Origin: Acidimicrobiia bacterium
Lineage (GTDB): Bacteria > Actinomycetota > Acidimicrobiia > IMCC26256 > JAENVU01
Direction: 5' to 3'
DNA length: 48,952 nt
NCBI GenBank assembly: GCA_025361725.1
Contig: JANYJV010000049.1
Location: 1-48,952 of the forward strand
Below are positions 25,765-33,584 of the stretch, in pieces. The notes beneath the pieces were generated by a model. That model was not told the origin of the DNA and ran no database searches. It was given only the letters and a program-made list of their open reading frames with translations. A program made the translations under genes and the position numbers. Position 1 is the stretch's first letter. The number at the start of each line of letters is the position of its first letter.

Positions 25765-26268
25765 ATGACCGAGACCACCATCGAAGCCCAGGACTTGCTC
25801 CAGACCATCAACGCCCACCGAGCGTTCCTGCTCGAGACGGTCCGTGGTCTCACCGACGAGCAGGCGTCGCAACGCACGACGGCCAGTGCCTTGACGCTGG
25901 CGGTGATCATCAAGCACGTCACGGACGGGGAGAGGAACTGGATCAGCTTCATCCTCGACGGCCCGCGTGCGATCGGTGACTTCTCGCATAACGTCGAGAA
26001 GTATCAGGCTGGATGGCAGTTGGAGCTGGACGAGACCCTCGCCGTGCTGCTGGAGCGGTATGCCGAGGCGGCACAGCGCACCGATGACCTGCTTCCCACC
26101 CTCGACCTCGATGCCGCCCAACCGTTGCCGGTTGCGCCGTGGTTCGAGCCGGGTGGCCGGTGGTCGGCCCGCAGGGTCGTGCTCCACATCATCGCGGAGA
26201 CCGCGCAACATGCCGGTCACGCCGACATCATCCGCGAATCGTTGGACGGCGCCAAGACGATGGGCTGA
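25765..26268 (+). CDS. DinB-like / DUF664 family protein
   Basis: A 167-residue four-helix-bundle protein of the DinB/mycothiol-transferase superfamily: HRAFLLETVRGLTDEQASQR at the N-terminus, IIKHVTDGERNW carrying the first metal His, and ETAQHAGHADIIRESLDG carrying the second and third. Members use a metal site to join bacillithiol or mycothiol to substrates, or have unknown function. It is divergent from the WYL gene and may be under its control. GTG 25762 in the same frame is an alternative start. Confidence 0.8.
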   Translation: MTETTIEAQDLLQTINAHRAFLLETVRGLTDEQASQRTTASALTLAVIIKHVTDGERNWISFILDGPRAIGDFSHNVEKYQAGWQLELDETLAVLLERYAEAAQRTDDLLPTLDLDAAQPLPVAPWFEPGGRWSARRVVLHIIAETAQHAGHADIIRESLDGAKTMG

Positions 26269-26290
26269 ACCGGCGGGCCGTCGGCACGGC

Positions 26291-26296
26291 TAGCGT
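26291..26296 (+). promoter_or_regulatory. -10-like element for the E2-like/cox-accessory operon
   Basis: TAGCGT ends six bases before GTG 26303, with no ribosome site. This would start the six-gene operon with a leaderless transcript. Confidence 0.4.
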
Positions 26297-26302
26297 TCCA
26301 GC

Positions 26303-27235
26303 GTGTTCTGGTGGCGCCGAGCCGACGGCGATCTGGTGAAAGACGGGACGGATCTGCGTCGGGTCATGCCCTACGTCATGCGCAAGCGCAGTGAGTCGAC
26401 GGTGTACTTCGATCAACGGATCGACGTCCGGAACGCCGAACGATTCGTGCGGGCCTTCAACGAAGCGCATCCCGAGACCCGGACCACGCTGTTCCAGGTG
26501 ATGCTGTGGGCCTCACGCCAGGGACTCGTCGAGCACCCGGCCCTCAATCGGTTCGTGGCCGGCGGCCGGCTGTACCAGCGCAACGGCATCTGGATCTCGT
26601 ACTCGGCGAAGCAGCGCATGAAGCGTGGTGCTCCGTTGATGGTGCTGAAGCGAAAGTTCGACGCCGACGAGTCGTACCTGCGCATGGTCACGGAGATGCG
26701 GGCCCAACTCCACAGCGCGAAGTTCAGCGGGGAGAAGAGTTCGGTCGATAGCGAACTCGGGCTGGTGTTGATGCTGCCCGGACTGCTGCGGCGGGTCGTA
26801 TTCGCGGCGTACCGGGGACTCGAGGCGTTCGGGATGTTCCCGCGAGCCTTCATCGACAACGATCCGTTGTACGCCTCGCTGTTCCTCACCGATCTCGGCT
26901 CACTCGGTCTCGATCCCGCGTATCACCACCTCTACGAGTACGGAACGATCGGCATCTTCGGTGCGATCGGCCGGGCGCGCACCGAACTGGTCGGGGATCC
27001 GAACACGGGCCGGATGGAGCGTCAACGCATTGCCTCGGTGCGGTGGAGCTTCGATGAGCGGGTGGAGGATGGCCTGTACGCCGGCTACGGCATCAAGTTC
27101 GTCAAGCGGTTGATGGAAGACCCGGTGAAGGGCGGAATCGCGGTGGGCGACGATGCCACGCTCGCGCAGCTCGGCGCAGTCGAGCTGGACCTCACTACGG
27201 GTTCAAGCGATTCGGTCGTGGTCGACGACGCGTGA
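26303..27235 (+). CDS. 2-oxoacid dehydrogenase E2-type acyltransferase domain protein
   Basis: The 310-residue protein is a stand-alone catalytic domain of the E2/chloramphenicol acetyltransferase fold (VMRKRSESTVYFDQRIDV, TLFQVMLWASRQGLVEHPALNRFV) with no lipoyl or E1/E3-binding domain. The C-terminal active-site motif, usually DHRxxDG, reads FDERVEDG (residues 250-257), so the catalytic His is a Glu. It may have lost acyltransfer or use another residue. It overlaps the next gene by four bases (GTGA), which ties it to gamma-glutamyltransferase and the cox-type genes. Confidence 0.75.
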   Translation: MFWWRRADGDLVKDGTDLRRVMPYVMRKRSESTVYFDQRIDVRNAERFVRAFNEAHPETRTTLFQVMLWASRQGLVEHPALNRFVAGGRLYQRNGIWISYSAKQRMKRGAPLMVLKRKFDADESYLRMVTEMRAQLHSAKFSGEKSSVDSELGLVLMLPGLLRRVVFAAYRGLEAFGMFPRAFIDNDPLYASLFLTDLGSLGLDPAYHHLYEYGTIGIFGAIGRARTELVGDPNTGRMERQRIASVRWSFDERVEDGLYAGYGIKFVKRLMEDPVKGGIAVGDDATLAQLGAVELDLTTGSSDSVVVDDA

Positions 27236-28782
27236 TCGCCGGACACGCAGCGACGTATCCGAGGGCCGCATTGGCGACGCCGCACTACTTGGCGTCGGCG
27301 GCCGGTGCGGCAGTGCTGGCACGCGGCGGGAATGCCGTCGACGCGATCGTCGGTGCAAATCTCGCGCTCGGCGTCGTGGCTCCGTACTTCTGCGGGTACG
27401 GCGGCGACATCTTCGCCGTCGTTTGGGACGGTGAGCTGCACGGGTACCTGGGCTCGGGTCGGTCGCCGGCGGCGGCCACGCTCGAAGGTGTACGCGACGC
27501 ATTGGCGGGAACGCCGTTGTTGGTGGGTCCGCATTCGGTGACGGTGCCTGGAGTCATCGCCGGATGGTTCGAACTGCTCGAACGCTGGGGCACGATGAGC
27601 TTTGGCGAGCTGGCGGCCGACGCGATCCGGTTCGCCCGAGACGGATTCACGATCACGCCAATGCCGGCGTTGGCGGCGCAGGGATTCTCGGGCGTGTACC
27701 GAGACTTTTCGGAGTGGCAGGCCGTGTACGCCGGTGTGGCCGTCGGAGACGTGTTGAGCCAGGAGCCTTTGGCGCGCTTGATCGAGTTGCTCGCGGCCGA
27801 CGGTCCGGACGCGTACTACCGCGGCCCGGTGGCGCGAGACGTCGTGGACACGCTCGCGCGCTACGGCGGGCTCATGACCACGGACGATCTCGCCGCACAT
27901 GCCGGACGGTGGGAGGCACCGATGCGAGCCGCGTATCGCGACGTCGAGATCGCCGAGCTACCGCCGCCGACCCAGGGTGCGATCGTTCTCGAGATCATGC
28001 GCATCCTCGACGGCTTCGACCTCGCGTCGATGGCACCGGCTGATCGCGAGCACCTCGTCATCGAGGCAGTGAAGATCGGTCTGCGCGATCGGGACGATCA
28101 CATCTCGGACCCGGCGGCGATGCCGATGGCGCCCGAGGCGCTCCTCGCACCGGACTGGATCGCGGCCCGTCGTGACGCAATCGACCCTGCTCGTGCCCAG
28201 GTTCCTCAGCCCGGACATTCGCAGCGTGGCGGCACCGCGTACCTCTGCGCCGCCGACGGCGACGGGCTACTCGTGAGTCTGATCCAGTCGAACTTCCTCT
28301 CGTTCGGATCCGGGATGCACGTGACCGAGTGGGGGATCAACCTCAACAACCGTGGATCGTCGTTCTCACTCGACCCGGCGTCGGTGAACGCGTACGCGCC
28401 GTGCAAGTTGCCGATGCACACGCTCATTCCGGGAATGGTGTTGCGCGATGGCCGGCCCGAGGTGGTCTTCGGCTCGATGGGGGGCGACGCGCAGGCCCAG
28501 ATCCACGCCCAACTCCTCACCAAGATCGTCGACGACCGTGCGGATCTCCAGGCGGCGCTCGACGCACCCCGGTGGCGGGTCGAGCCGTGGGACTGGCGGC
28601 TGCGCATGGAAGCACCGTTCGACGCCGATGTGCATCGCGACCTCGTGGCACGCGGTCACGACATCGTGGACGTGGCGGCACTGGATACGGGCATGGGTCA
28701 CGCACACGCGATTCGCGTCGGCGAGCACGGTTTCGCGATCGCCACCGATCCTCGGGCCGAGGGCGCGGCGGTTGGCTTGTAA
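27232..28782 (+). CDS. Gamma-glutamyltransferase family Ntn-hydrolase
   Basis: The 516-residue protein has the family N-terminal pattern (GNAVDAIVGANLALGVVAPY, GYGGDIFAVV) and the autoprocessing site RGGTAYLCA, with T335 as the expected nucleophile. The small subunit then has SFGSGMHVTEWGINLNNRG and GSMGGDAQAQ. It lacks a signal peptide, which suggests a cytoplasmic enzyme, as in many actinobacterial homologues. The substrate may be glutathione-like or another gamma-glutamyl amide. Its stop TAA lies inside the -10-like motif of the MoxR gene. Confidence 0.87.
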   Translation: MIAGHAATYPRAALATPHYLASAAGAAVLARGGNAVDAIVGANLALGVVAPYFCGYGGDIFAVVWDGELHGYLGSGRSPAAATLEGVRDALAGTPLLVGPHSVTVPGVIAGWFELLERWGTMSFGELAADAIRFARDGFTITPMPALAAQGFSGVYRDFSEWQAVYAGVAVGDVLSQEPLARLIELLAADGPDAYYRGPVARDVVDTLARYGGLMTTDDLAAHAGRWEAPMRAAYRDVEIAELPPPTQGAIVLEIMRILDGFDLASMAPADREHLVIEAVKIGLRDRDDHISDPAAMPMAPEALLAPDWIAARRDAIDPARAQVPQPGHSQRGGTAYLCAADGDGLLVSLIQSNFLSFGSGMHVTEWGINLNNRGSSFSLDPASVNAYAPCKLPMHTLIPGMVLRDGRPEVVFGSMGGDAQAQIHAQLLTKIVDDRADLQAALDAPRWRVEPWDWRLRMEAPFDADVHRDLVARGHDIVDVAALDTGMGHAHAIRVGEHGFAIATDPRAEGAAVGL

Positions 28783-28785
28783 CCT
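28780..28785 (+). promoter_or_regulatory. Internal leaderless promoter of the MoxR gene
   Basis: TAACCT, six bases, then ATG at 28792; the surrounding TTGTAACCT-N6-ATGGT is the same as before the FHA gene at 36588. The TAA of this hexamer is also the stop codon of the gamma-glutamyltransferase gene. Confidence 0.4.
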
Positions 28786-28791
28786 CGGCCG

Positions 28792-29676
28792 ATGGTCGAT
28801 TCCGTCGATGAAGTACGCGCGGCGCTCGTCGCCCACGACTACTTCGCGGACGACGGCCTGGCCACCGCGATCTTCCTCGCGCTGAGCCTGCAACGGCCCC
28901 TGTTGCTCGAAGGCGAAGCCGGGGTCGGCAAGACCGAGGTGGCCAAGGTCCTCGCTCGCTGGACCGGCGGTGAACTCCTGCGGTTGCAGTGTTACGAAGG
29001 AATCGACGCCAGCCAAGCGCTCTACGAATGGGACTACTCGCGGCAACTCCTGCACCTGCGGGCGGCCGAAGCGTCGGGCGCACCGATCGTCGAAGACGAG
29101 CTGTACACCGAGCGCTTTCTCGTGCGGCGACCCCTGTTGCGCGCCATCGATCACGCCGCCGCAGTCCCGCCGATTCTCCTCGTTGACGAGATCGACCGTG
29201 CTGATGACGAGTTCGAAGCGTTCTTGCTGGAGCTGCTGTCCGATTACACCGTCACGATCCCGGAGCTCGGTGAAATCTGCGCGCACACGCCGCCGATCGT
29301 GATCCTCACGTCGAACCGCACGCGCGACCTCCACGACGCATTGAAACGACGCTGCCTGTATCACTGGATCGATCATCCCGATTTCGCTCGCGAGGTCGCG
29401 ATCGTGGAGCGGAAGGCTCCGGGGATCTCATCTTTGTTGGCTCGCGAAGTGGCGGGTGCTGCTGCGGCGCTGCGATCGCTCGACCTGTTCAAGCCGCCGG
29501 GCGTTGCCGAGACGATCGACTGGGCCACCGCGCTGGATCGACTCGGTCACGAGACCCTGGACGACTCGGCCGTCGAGGCCACGCTCGGCGTTGTGCTCAA
29601 GTATCGGGAAGATCAGGAACGCGTGCGAGAACACGGCCTCGCGAGTGCGCTCCGGACCGGTGCGCACGGTGAGTGA
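28792..29676 (+). CDS. MoxR/CoxD-type AAA ATPase
   Basis: The 294-residue protein has Walker A LLEGEAGVGKTEV (K47), Walker B ILLVDEIDR (D132/E133), sensor-1 LTSNRTRDLHDALKRRC and the MoxR arrangement. CoxD-type ATPases, with a CoxE VWA partner, act in maturation of the molybdenum-copper site of CO dehydrogenase-type enzymes. Here the VWA gene follows with overlap and XdhC/CoxI genes come next, but no large, medium or small hydroxylase subunit is present in the window. The client enzyme is probably encoded elsewhere. Confidence 0.87.
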   Translation: MVDSVDEVRAALVAHDYFADDGLATAIFLALSLQRPLLLEGEAGVGKTEVAKVLARWTGGELLRLQCYEGIDASQALYEWDYSRQLLHLRAAEASGAPIVEDELYTERFLVRRPLLRAIDHAAAVPPILLVDEIDRADDEFEAFLLELLSDYTVTIPELGEICAHTPPIVILTSNRTRDLHDALKRRCLYHWIDHPDFAREVAIVERKAPGISSLLAREVAGAAAALRSLDLFKPPGVAETIDWATALDRLGHETLDDSAVEATLGVVLKYREDQERVREHGLASALRTGAHGE

Positions 29677-30874
29677 GGGTGGCGTCGCGTCGGTGGGATT
29701 CGTTCGTCTGCTGCGGCGCGCCGGACTCCGGGTGGCGACCGGCCACGCGTTGGTCTTTGCCGACGCGGTCGTCGCCATGAACCCGGCCAACGCCGACGAC
29801 GTGTACTGGGCGGCGCGCGCCACGTTGTGTCACCGGCCCGAGGATCGGGAACGGTTCGACGAATGTTTCCAAGCGTGGTTCGGTCTCCTTGATGGTGCGA
29901 CGCCCCAGCAGTCCGAGGTCTCGCTCGAGGCGGTGCTCGCTGTTGACGCACCTGTGACCGAGGATGGCGCGGACCCGGCGGACGCGCCGGAGGGTGAGGA
30001 CGCGGACGTCCCCGTCCTCGCAGTGCGCTTCAGCCGTGCCGAGAACCTGCGCGACCGCGACTTCGGGAGCTACTCGCACGCGGACCACGACGAAGCCCGG
30101 CGCGCGTTGGCCGATCTTCGGATGGTCGGCGAGTTACGGAGGTCGCGACGGTTGGTGCAGACCCGAGCCCGGCGCCGGCCGGATGTGCGTCGGACCGTGC
30201 GGGCCGCCATGCGGACCCAGGGCGAACCGCTGACTCGGCCCTCCCGTACTTCGTCGACGCGCGCTCGCCGGTTGGTGCTGTTGTGCGACGTCAGTGGATC
30301 GATGGAGCCCTACTCGCGCGTCATCGTGCGCTTCGTGCACAGCGCCGTCGTTGCCCGCAGCCAAGTGGAGGCCTTCGCACTCGGGACCCGTCTCACTCGC
30401 ATCACGCGCGAGCTCGCCAATCGGGACCCGGACGCTGCGATCGCGCGCGCGGCGCGTCGGGTTGCGGACTGGTCCGGTGGGACCCGGCTCGGCGCGACGC
30501 TGCGCACCTTCAACGACACGTGGGGGGTGCGCGGGATCGCGCGCGGTGCGGTGGTCGTCATCATCTCCGACGGTTGGGATCGCGGTGAACCCACGGTGCT
30601 CGCGGCGCAGATGGAACGCCTGCATCGAGTGTCCCATCGCGTCGTCTGGGTAAACCCACTCAAAGCATCGCCCGGGTACGCGCCGATCGCGGCGGGCATG
30701 GCGGCGGCGTTGCCGTTCGTCGACGATTTCGTGGCCGGTCATTCACTGGCGTCTCTCTCGGAGTTGGTGGACGTCGTTGCTCAGAGCACAGGGAAAGGCG
30801 CAACGGGCCGAGTCGAGAGAACGTCGCCAACCGCTTCGGTTCGGCGGTCCGGTGCGGCGGCGAGTTCATCGTGA
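29669..30874 (+). CDS. CoxE-type VWA-domain protein
   Basis: The roughly 401-residue protein carries a helical N-terminal region typical of CoxE (FVRLLRRAGLRVATGHALVF), a Ser/Arg-rich linker and a C-terminal VWA domain with MIDAS motif DVSGSM and the IISDGWDRG strand-loop. It works as the partner of the MoxR ATPase. Start is GTG 29669 or GTG 29660, both overlapping the end of the MoxR gene. It ends in a GTGA overlap with the next gene. Confidence 0.85.
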   Translation: MSEGGVASVGFVRLLRRAGLRVATGHALVFADAVVAMNPANADDVYWAARATLCHRPEDRERFDECFQAWFGLLDGATPQQSEVSLEAVLAVDAPVTEDGADPADAPEGEDADVPVLAVRFSRAENLRDRDFGSYSHADHDEARRALADLRMVGELRRSRRLVQTRARRRPDVRRTVRAAMRTQGEPLTRPSRTSSTRARRLVLLCDVSGSMEPYSRVIVRFVHSAVVARSQVEAFALGTRLTRITRELANRDPDAAIARAARRVADWSGGTRLGATLRTFNDTWGVRGIARGAVVVIISDGWDRGEPTVLAAQMERLHRVSHRVVWVNPLKASPGYAPIAAGMAAALPFVDDFVAGHSLASLSELVDVVAQSTGKGATGRVERTSPTASVRRSGAAASSS

Positions 30875-31188
30875 AAGAAGTGTTGACCGACATCGCGCGC
30901 TGGCGGGCGGACGGCAAGCGGGTGGCGTTGGCGCGGGTCGTGGGCGTGGATGGCTCAGGACCGCGCGACCCGGGCGCCACGATGGTCGTCAGCGACGCGG
31001 GGGAGGTGGCCGGATCGGTGTCCGGCGGCTGTGTGGAGGGTGCGGTGGTAGAAGAAGCGCTCGCAATCCTTGCCGGCGACAAGCCGCGCGGTGTCGTCAG
31101 CTTCGGGTTTTCGGATGACGAAGCCCTCGCGGTCGGGCTGACCTGCGGTGGGACGATCCACCTCTACGTGGAGCCCCTCGATTGGTGA
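30871..31188 (+). CDS. XdhC/CoxI N-terminal domain protein
   Basis: A 105-residue protein equal to the XdhC_CoxI domain alone: VALARVVGVDGSGPRDPGATMVV, then SVSGGCVEGAVVEEAL with a conserved cysteine, and the final TCGGTIHLYVEPL. XdhC-type proteins bind molybdenum cofactor and insert a sulfido ligand before enzyme assembly. It overlaps the previous and next genes by four bases each. Confidence 0.85.
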   Translation: MKEVLTDIARWRADGKRVALARVVGVDGSGPRDPGATMVVSDAGEVAGSVSGGCVEGAVVEEALAILAGDKPRGVVSFGFSDDEALAVGLTCGGTIHLYVEPLDW

Positions 31189-31973
31189 CCGAAACGCCGG
31201 TGTTCGACGCGTTGGCCGACGCGTTGCGCGCCGACCGGCCCGTCGCGCTGGCCACGGTCATCGAGGGTCCGGGTCTCGGCCTGAAGTTGTTGGTGGACCC
31301 GGGTCGCGCCGAGCTCGGAACACTGGGCAACGCTGACCTCGACCGCGTGGTGGCGCGTGACGCGCGCGCGGAACTCGGAGCGGGGCTGACCTCGATGCGC
31401 CACTACGGCGAGCACGGCGAGGCCCGCGAACGCGGCGTCGGTGTGTTCATCGAGAGTTTCGTGGCACCACCGCGCATGTTGATCTTCGGCGCGGTGGACT
31501 TCACTGCCGCGCTCGCGCGCGTCGCCAAGGTGCTCGGATACCACGTGACGGTCTGTGATGCCCGCGGGGTGTTCGCAACGCACGAACGATTTCCGATGGC
31601 CGACGTCGTGGTCAACGACTGGCCGGACCGCTACCTCGCGTCGGTCACGAACCTGGGTTTCCGGGACGCGATCTGCGTGCTCACCCACGACGCGAAGTTC
31701 GACGTTCCCGCGATCGTCGCGGCGGTCGCAACCGACGCCGGGTACATCGGCGCGATGGGTTCGCGGCGGACGCACGCCGCACGCGTCGAGCGACTCCGCA
31801 CGGCCGGGCTGACCGATGCGGACCTCGAGCGGGTCATGGCGCCCATCGGGCTCGATATCGGATCTCGCTCGCCTGAAGAAGCGGCCGTCGCGATCTGCGC
31901 CGAAATCATCGCCCTCCGCACCGGCCGCACCGACGCCCCCTCCCTCCGCGACGGCACCGGCCCCATCCACTGA
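31185..31973 (+). CDS. XdhC family protein with Rossmann domain
   Basis: The 262-residue protein has a short XdhC_CoxI-like segment (ALADALRADRPVALATVIEG) and the XdhC Rossmann domain (MLIFGAVDFTAALARVAKVL, VCDARGVFATHERFPMADVV, then GYIGAMGSRRTHAARVERLR). It would complete the cofactor-maturation pair with the preceding single-domain protein. GTG 31185 (GTGA overlap) is the probable start. It closes the operon; a GC-rich hairpin follows. Confidence 0.86.
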   Translation: MTETPVFDALADALRADRPVALATVIEGPGLGLKLLVDPGRAELGTLGNADLDRVVARDARAELGAGLTSMRHYGEHGEARERGVGVFIESFVAPPRMLIFGAVDFTAALARVAKVLGYHVTVCDARGVFATHERFPMADVVVNDWPDRYLASVTNLGFRDAICVLTHDAKFDVPAIVAAVATDAGYIGAMGSRRTHAARVERLRTAGLTDADLERVMAPIGLDIGSRSPEEAAVAICAEIIALRTGRTDAPSLRDGTGPIH

Positions 31974-31980
31974 CCGCGAC

Positions 31981-32008
31981 CGGGCGCCCGCCACCGCGCG
32001 TGCGCCCG
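31981..32008 (+). terminator. Hairpin after the cox-accessory operon
   Basis: CGGGCGC (31981-31987) faces GCGCCCG (32002-32008), 7 bases after the XdhC stop. It is a plausible terminator stem but no T-run follows; two further hairpins lie downstream. Confidence 0.4.
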
Positions 32009-32016
32009 AGTCCCGT

Positions 32017-32063
32017 GCGTTTGTCGTTTGAACCCCCTCTCAGGGGGCGCAAACGACAGACGC
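32017..32063. repeat. Palindromic repeat element, intergenic copy
   Basis: GCGTTTGTCGTTTG (32017-32030) pairs with CAAACGACAGACGC (32050-32063), 14 pairs with a single G-U, and the enclosed CCCCCT/AGGGGG adds six more around a CTC loop. The first 15 bases match the element inside gcvT (39739-39753) at 14 positions. It is a 47-base palindromic repeat of unknown class, unlike a typical terminator because no T-run follows. Confidence 0.6.
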
Positions 32064-32090
32064 CGGGGCTCTCGGCGGCCTGTGGCGTCT
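32058..32090. promoter_or_regulatory. Second hairpin overlapping the palindromic repeat
   Basis: AGACGCC (32058-32064) pairs with GGCGTCT (32084-32090). The left arm lies within the right arm of the 32017-32063 hairpin, so the two cannot form together. The pair resembles an attenuator, 30-60 bases ahead of the SDR start, but the presumed SDR promoter lies just after it, so it would only act on read-through RNA. Confidence 0.35.
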
Positions 32091-32110
32091 AACGCTTGGG
32101 GTGGGCGTGC

Positions 32111-32116
32111 GACACT
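32111..32116 (+). promoter_or_regulatory. -10-like element, leaderless start of SDR
   Basis: GACACT ends seven bases before ATG 32124 and no ribosome site is present. The context GCGACACT is shared with the oxidoreductase start at 2012. Confidence 0.35.
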
Positions 32117-32123
32117 GGGCGCG

Positions 32124-32870
32124 ATGGATCTCGGACTGGACGGGAAGCGAGCTGCGGTTGCCGCGGCATCGAAGGGGTTGGGCTTTGCCGCAGCGGTCGC
32201 GCTGGCCGCGGAAGGTGTGCAGGTAGCGATCTGTAGCCGGAACCGAGCGGACATCGATGCGGCGGCTGCTCGCATCGGCGACAACGCAATCCCGTTCGTG
32301 GCCGACGTGAGTACCGCTGCCGGAGCGAGCCAGTTCGCCGCCGATGCGGCCGACGCACTTGGCGGGATCGACATCCTCGTGGCCAACGCGGGTGGCCCAC
32401 CGGCAGGTGACTTTGCTGCGATCACCGACATCGACGCGTACGCGCGCGCCTTCGAACTCAACGCACTGTCGACGATCGCGATGTGTCAGGCCGTGGTGCC
32501 GGCCATGCAGGAGCAGCAGTGGGGGAGAGTCGTCGCGATCACCTCCATCGCGGCACGTCAACCGATGGCGAACCTCATCCTCTCGAATACTGCACGCGCC
32601 GGCCTCACCGGTTTCCTCAAGACGCTCGCTCGCGAAATCGCGCGCGACAACATCACCGTCAACAGCCTCCAGCCCGGTCTCCACGCCACGGAGCGGATCA
32701 CCGATCTGTACGGCGATCCGGAGCCACTCGGCTCCGGAGTGCCGGCCGGGCGCGTCGGCGACCCGGCTGCGTTCGGCGCGTGCGTGGCGTTCCTGTGTTC
32801 CGAATCCGCCAACTACATCACCGGTGCCGCGATTCCCATCGACGGCGGCGCGGACGCAGGTCTCCAATGA
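32124..32870 (+). CDS. SDR-family oxidoreductase (FabG-like, atypical active site)
   Basis: The 248-residue protein has the SDR fold pattern: AAASKGLGFAAA (glycine-rich loop, without the usual TG), ILVANAGGPPAG (NAG motif) and ITSIA with the catalytic serine. The YxxxK pair is replaced by LSNTARAG, as in the group of FabG-like proteins that do not keep the catalytic tetrad. It ends in the usual GAAIPIDGGADAG. Substrate and direction are unknown. The gene is preceded by overlapping hairpins. Confidence 0.82.
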   Translation: MDLGLDGKRAAVAAASKGLGFAAAVALAAEGVQVAICSRNRADIDAAAARIGDNAIPFVADVSTAAGASQFAADAADALGGIDILVANAGGPPAGDFAAITDIDAYARAFELNALSTIAMCQAVVPAMQEQQWGRVVAITSIAARQPMANLILSNTARAGLTGFLKTLAREIARDNITVNSLQPGLHATERITDLYGDPEPLGSGVPAGRVGDPAAFGACVAFLCSESANYITGAAIPIDGGADAGLQ

Positions 32871-32935
32871 TCCGACACGTGTCGCTCCTCACCTGGGTGG
32901 ACGACGTCACCCCCGAATCACGCCGAGCGGTGGCC

Positions 32936-32941
32936 TACCCT
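32936..32941 (+). promoter_or_regulatory. -10-like element, leaderless start of CDP-alcohol phosphotransferase
   Basis: TACCCT ends seven bases before ATG 32949, with no ribosome site. It starts a unit that includes the nucleotidyltransferase-like gene. Confidence 0.4.
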
Positions 32942-32948
32942 GACCGCC

Positions 32949-33584
32949 ATGGAGCCTGAACCCCGAGACCGGGGACTCTGGACGATTCCAAATCTGATCT
33001 CGGCCCTCCGACTTCTGGCGATCCCGTGGTTCCCGTGGCTCCTGCTTCACGAACACCGGCCCATCGCGGCGGGGTTACTCCTCGGGGCCCTCGGCGCGAC
33101 GGACTGGGTCGACGGCTACATTGCTCGCCACTTCGATCAGGGCAGCAAAGTCGGCAAGATCATGGACCCGATCGCGGATCGGGCGTTGTTGATCGTCGGC
33201 GGCATCACCCTGCTCATCGACGGCACGGTGCCGCGCTGGGTTGCGGTCGTCGTACTCGCGAGAGAAGCGCTGGTGAGTATCGCCACGGTGTCGCTGGCGG
33301 CGATGGGTGCCCGAAGAATCGATGTGCAATGGGTGGGAAAAGCGGGAACACTCGCGATGATGGTCTCGCTCCCGATGTTCTTGTGGCTGTCGACCGTGAA
33401 GGCGGGCACCGGCCACGAAGTCCTGGCCGCAATGACCTGGTTCTTCACCATCACCGGGATCGGCCTGAGCTATTACGCGACCGCCGGGTACATCCCGATC
33501 GGACTTGCGGCGCTGCGTGAGGGTCGGGCGGCTCGGGACCACGAGCCCGCGACAACCGAAACTCGAACCGGAGGTACTGCGTGA
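32949..33584 (+). CDS. CDP-alcohol phosphatidyltransferase (PgsA-like)
   Basis: The 211-residue membrane protein has the full family motif D-x2-DG-x2-AR-x8-G-x3-D-x3-D ([20 protein letters not shown] then MDPIAD), with the catalytic Asp set, and about five helices. It transfers a phosphatidyl group from CDP-diacylglycerol to an alcohol such as glycerol-phosphate or inositol. Its location upstream of gcvH and garA parallels pgsA2 of Mycobacterium tuberculosis. It ends in a GTGA overlap with the next gene. Confidence 0.87.
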   Translation: MEPEPRDRGLWTIPNLISALRLLAIPWFPWLLLHEHRPIAAGLLLGALGATDWVDGYIARHFDQGSKVGKIMDPIADRALLIVGGITLLIDGTVPRWVAVVVLAREALVSIATVSLAAMGARRIDVQWVGKAGTLAMMVSLPMFLWLSTVKAGTGHEVLAAMTWFFTITGIGLSYYATAGYIPIGLAALREGRAARDHEPATTETRTGGTA

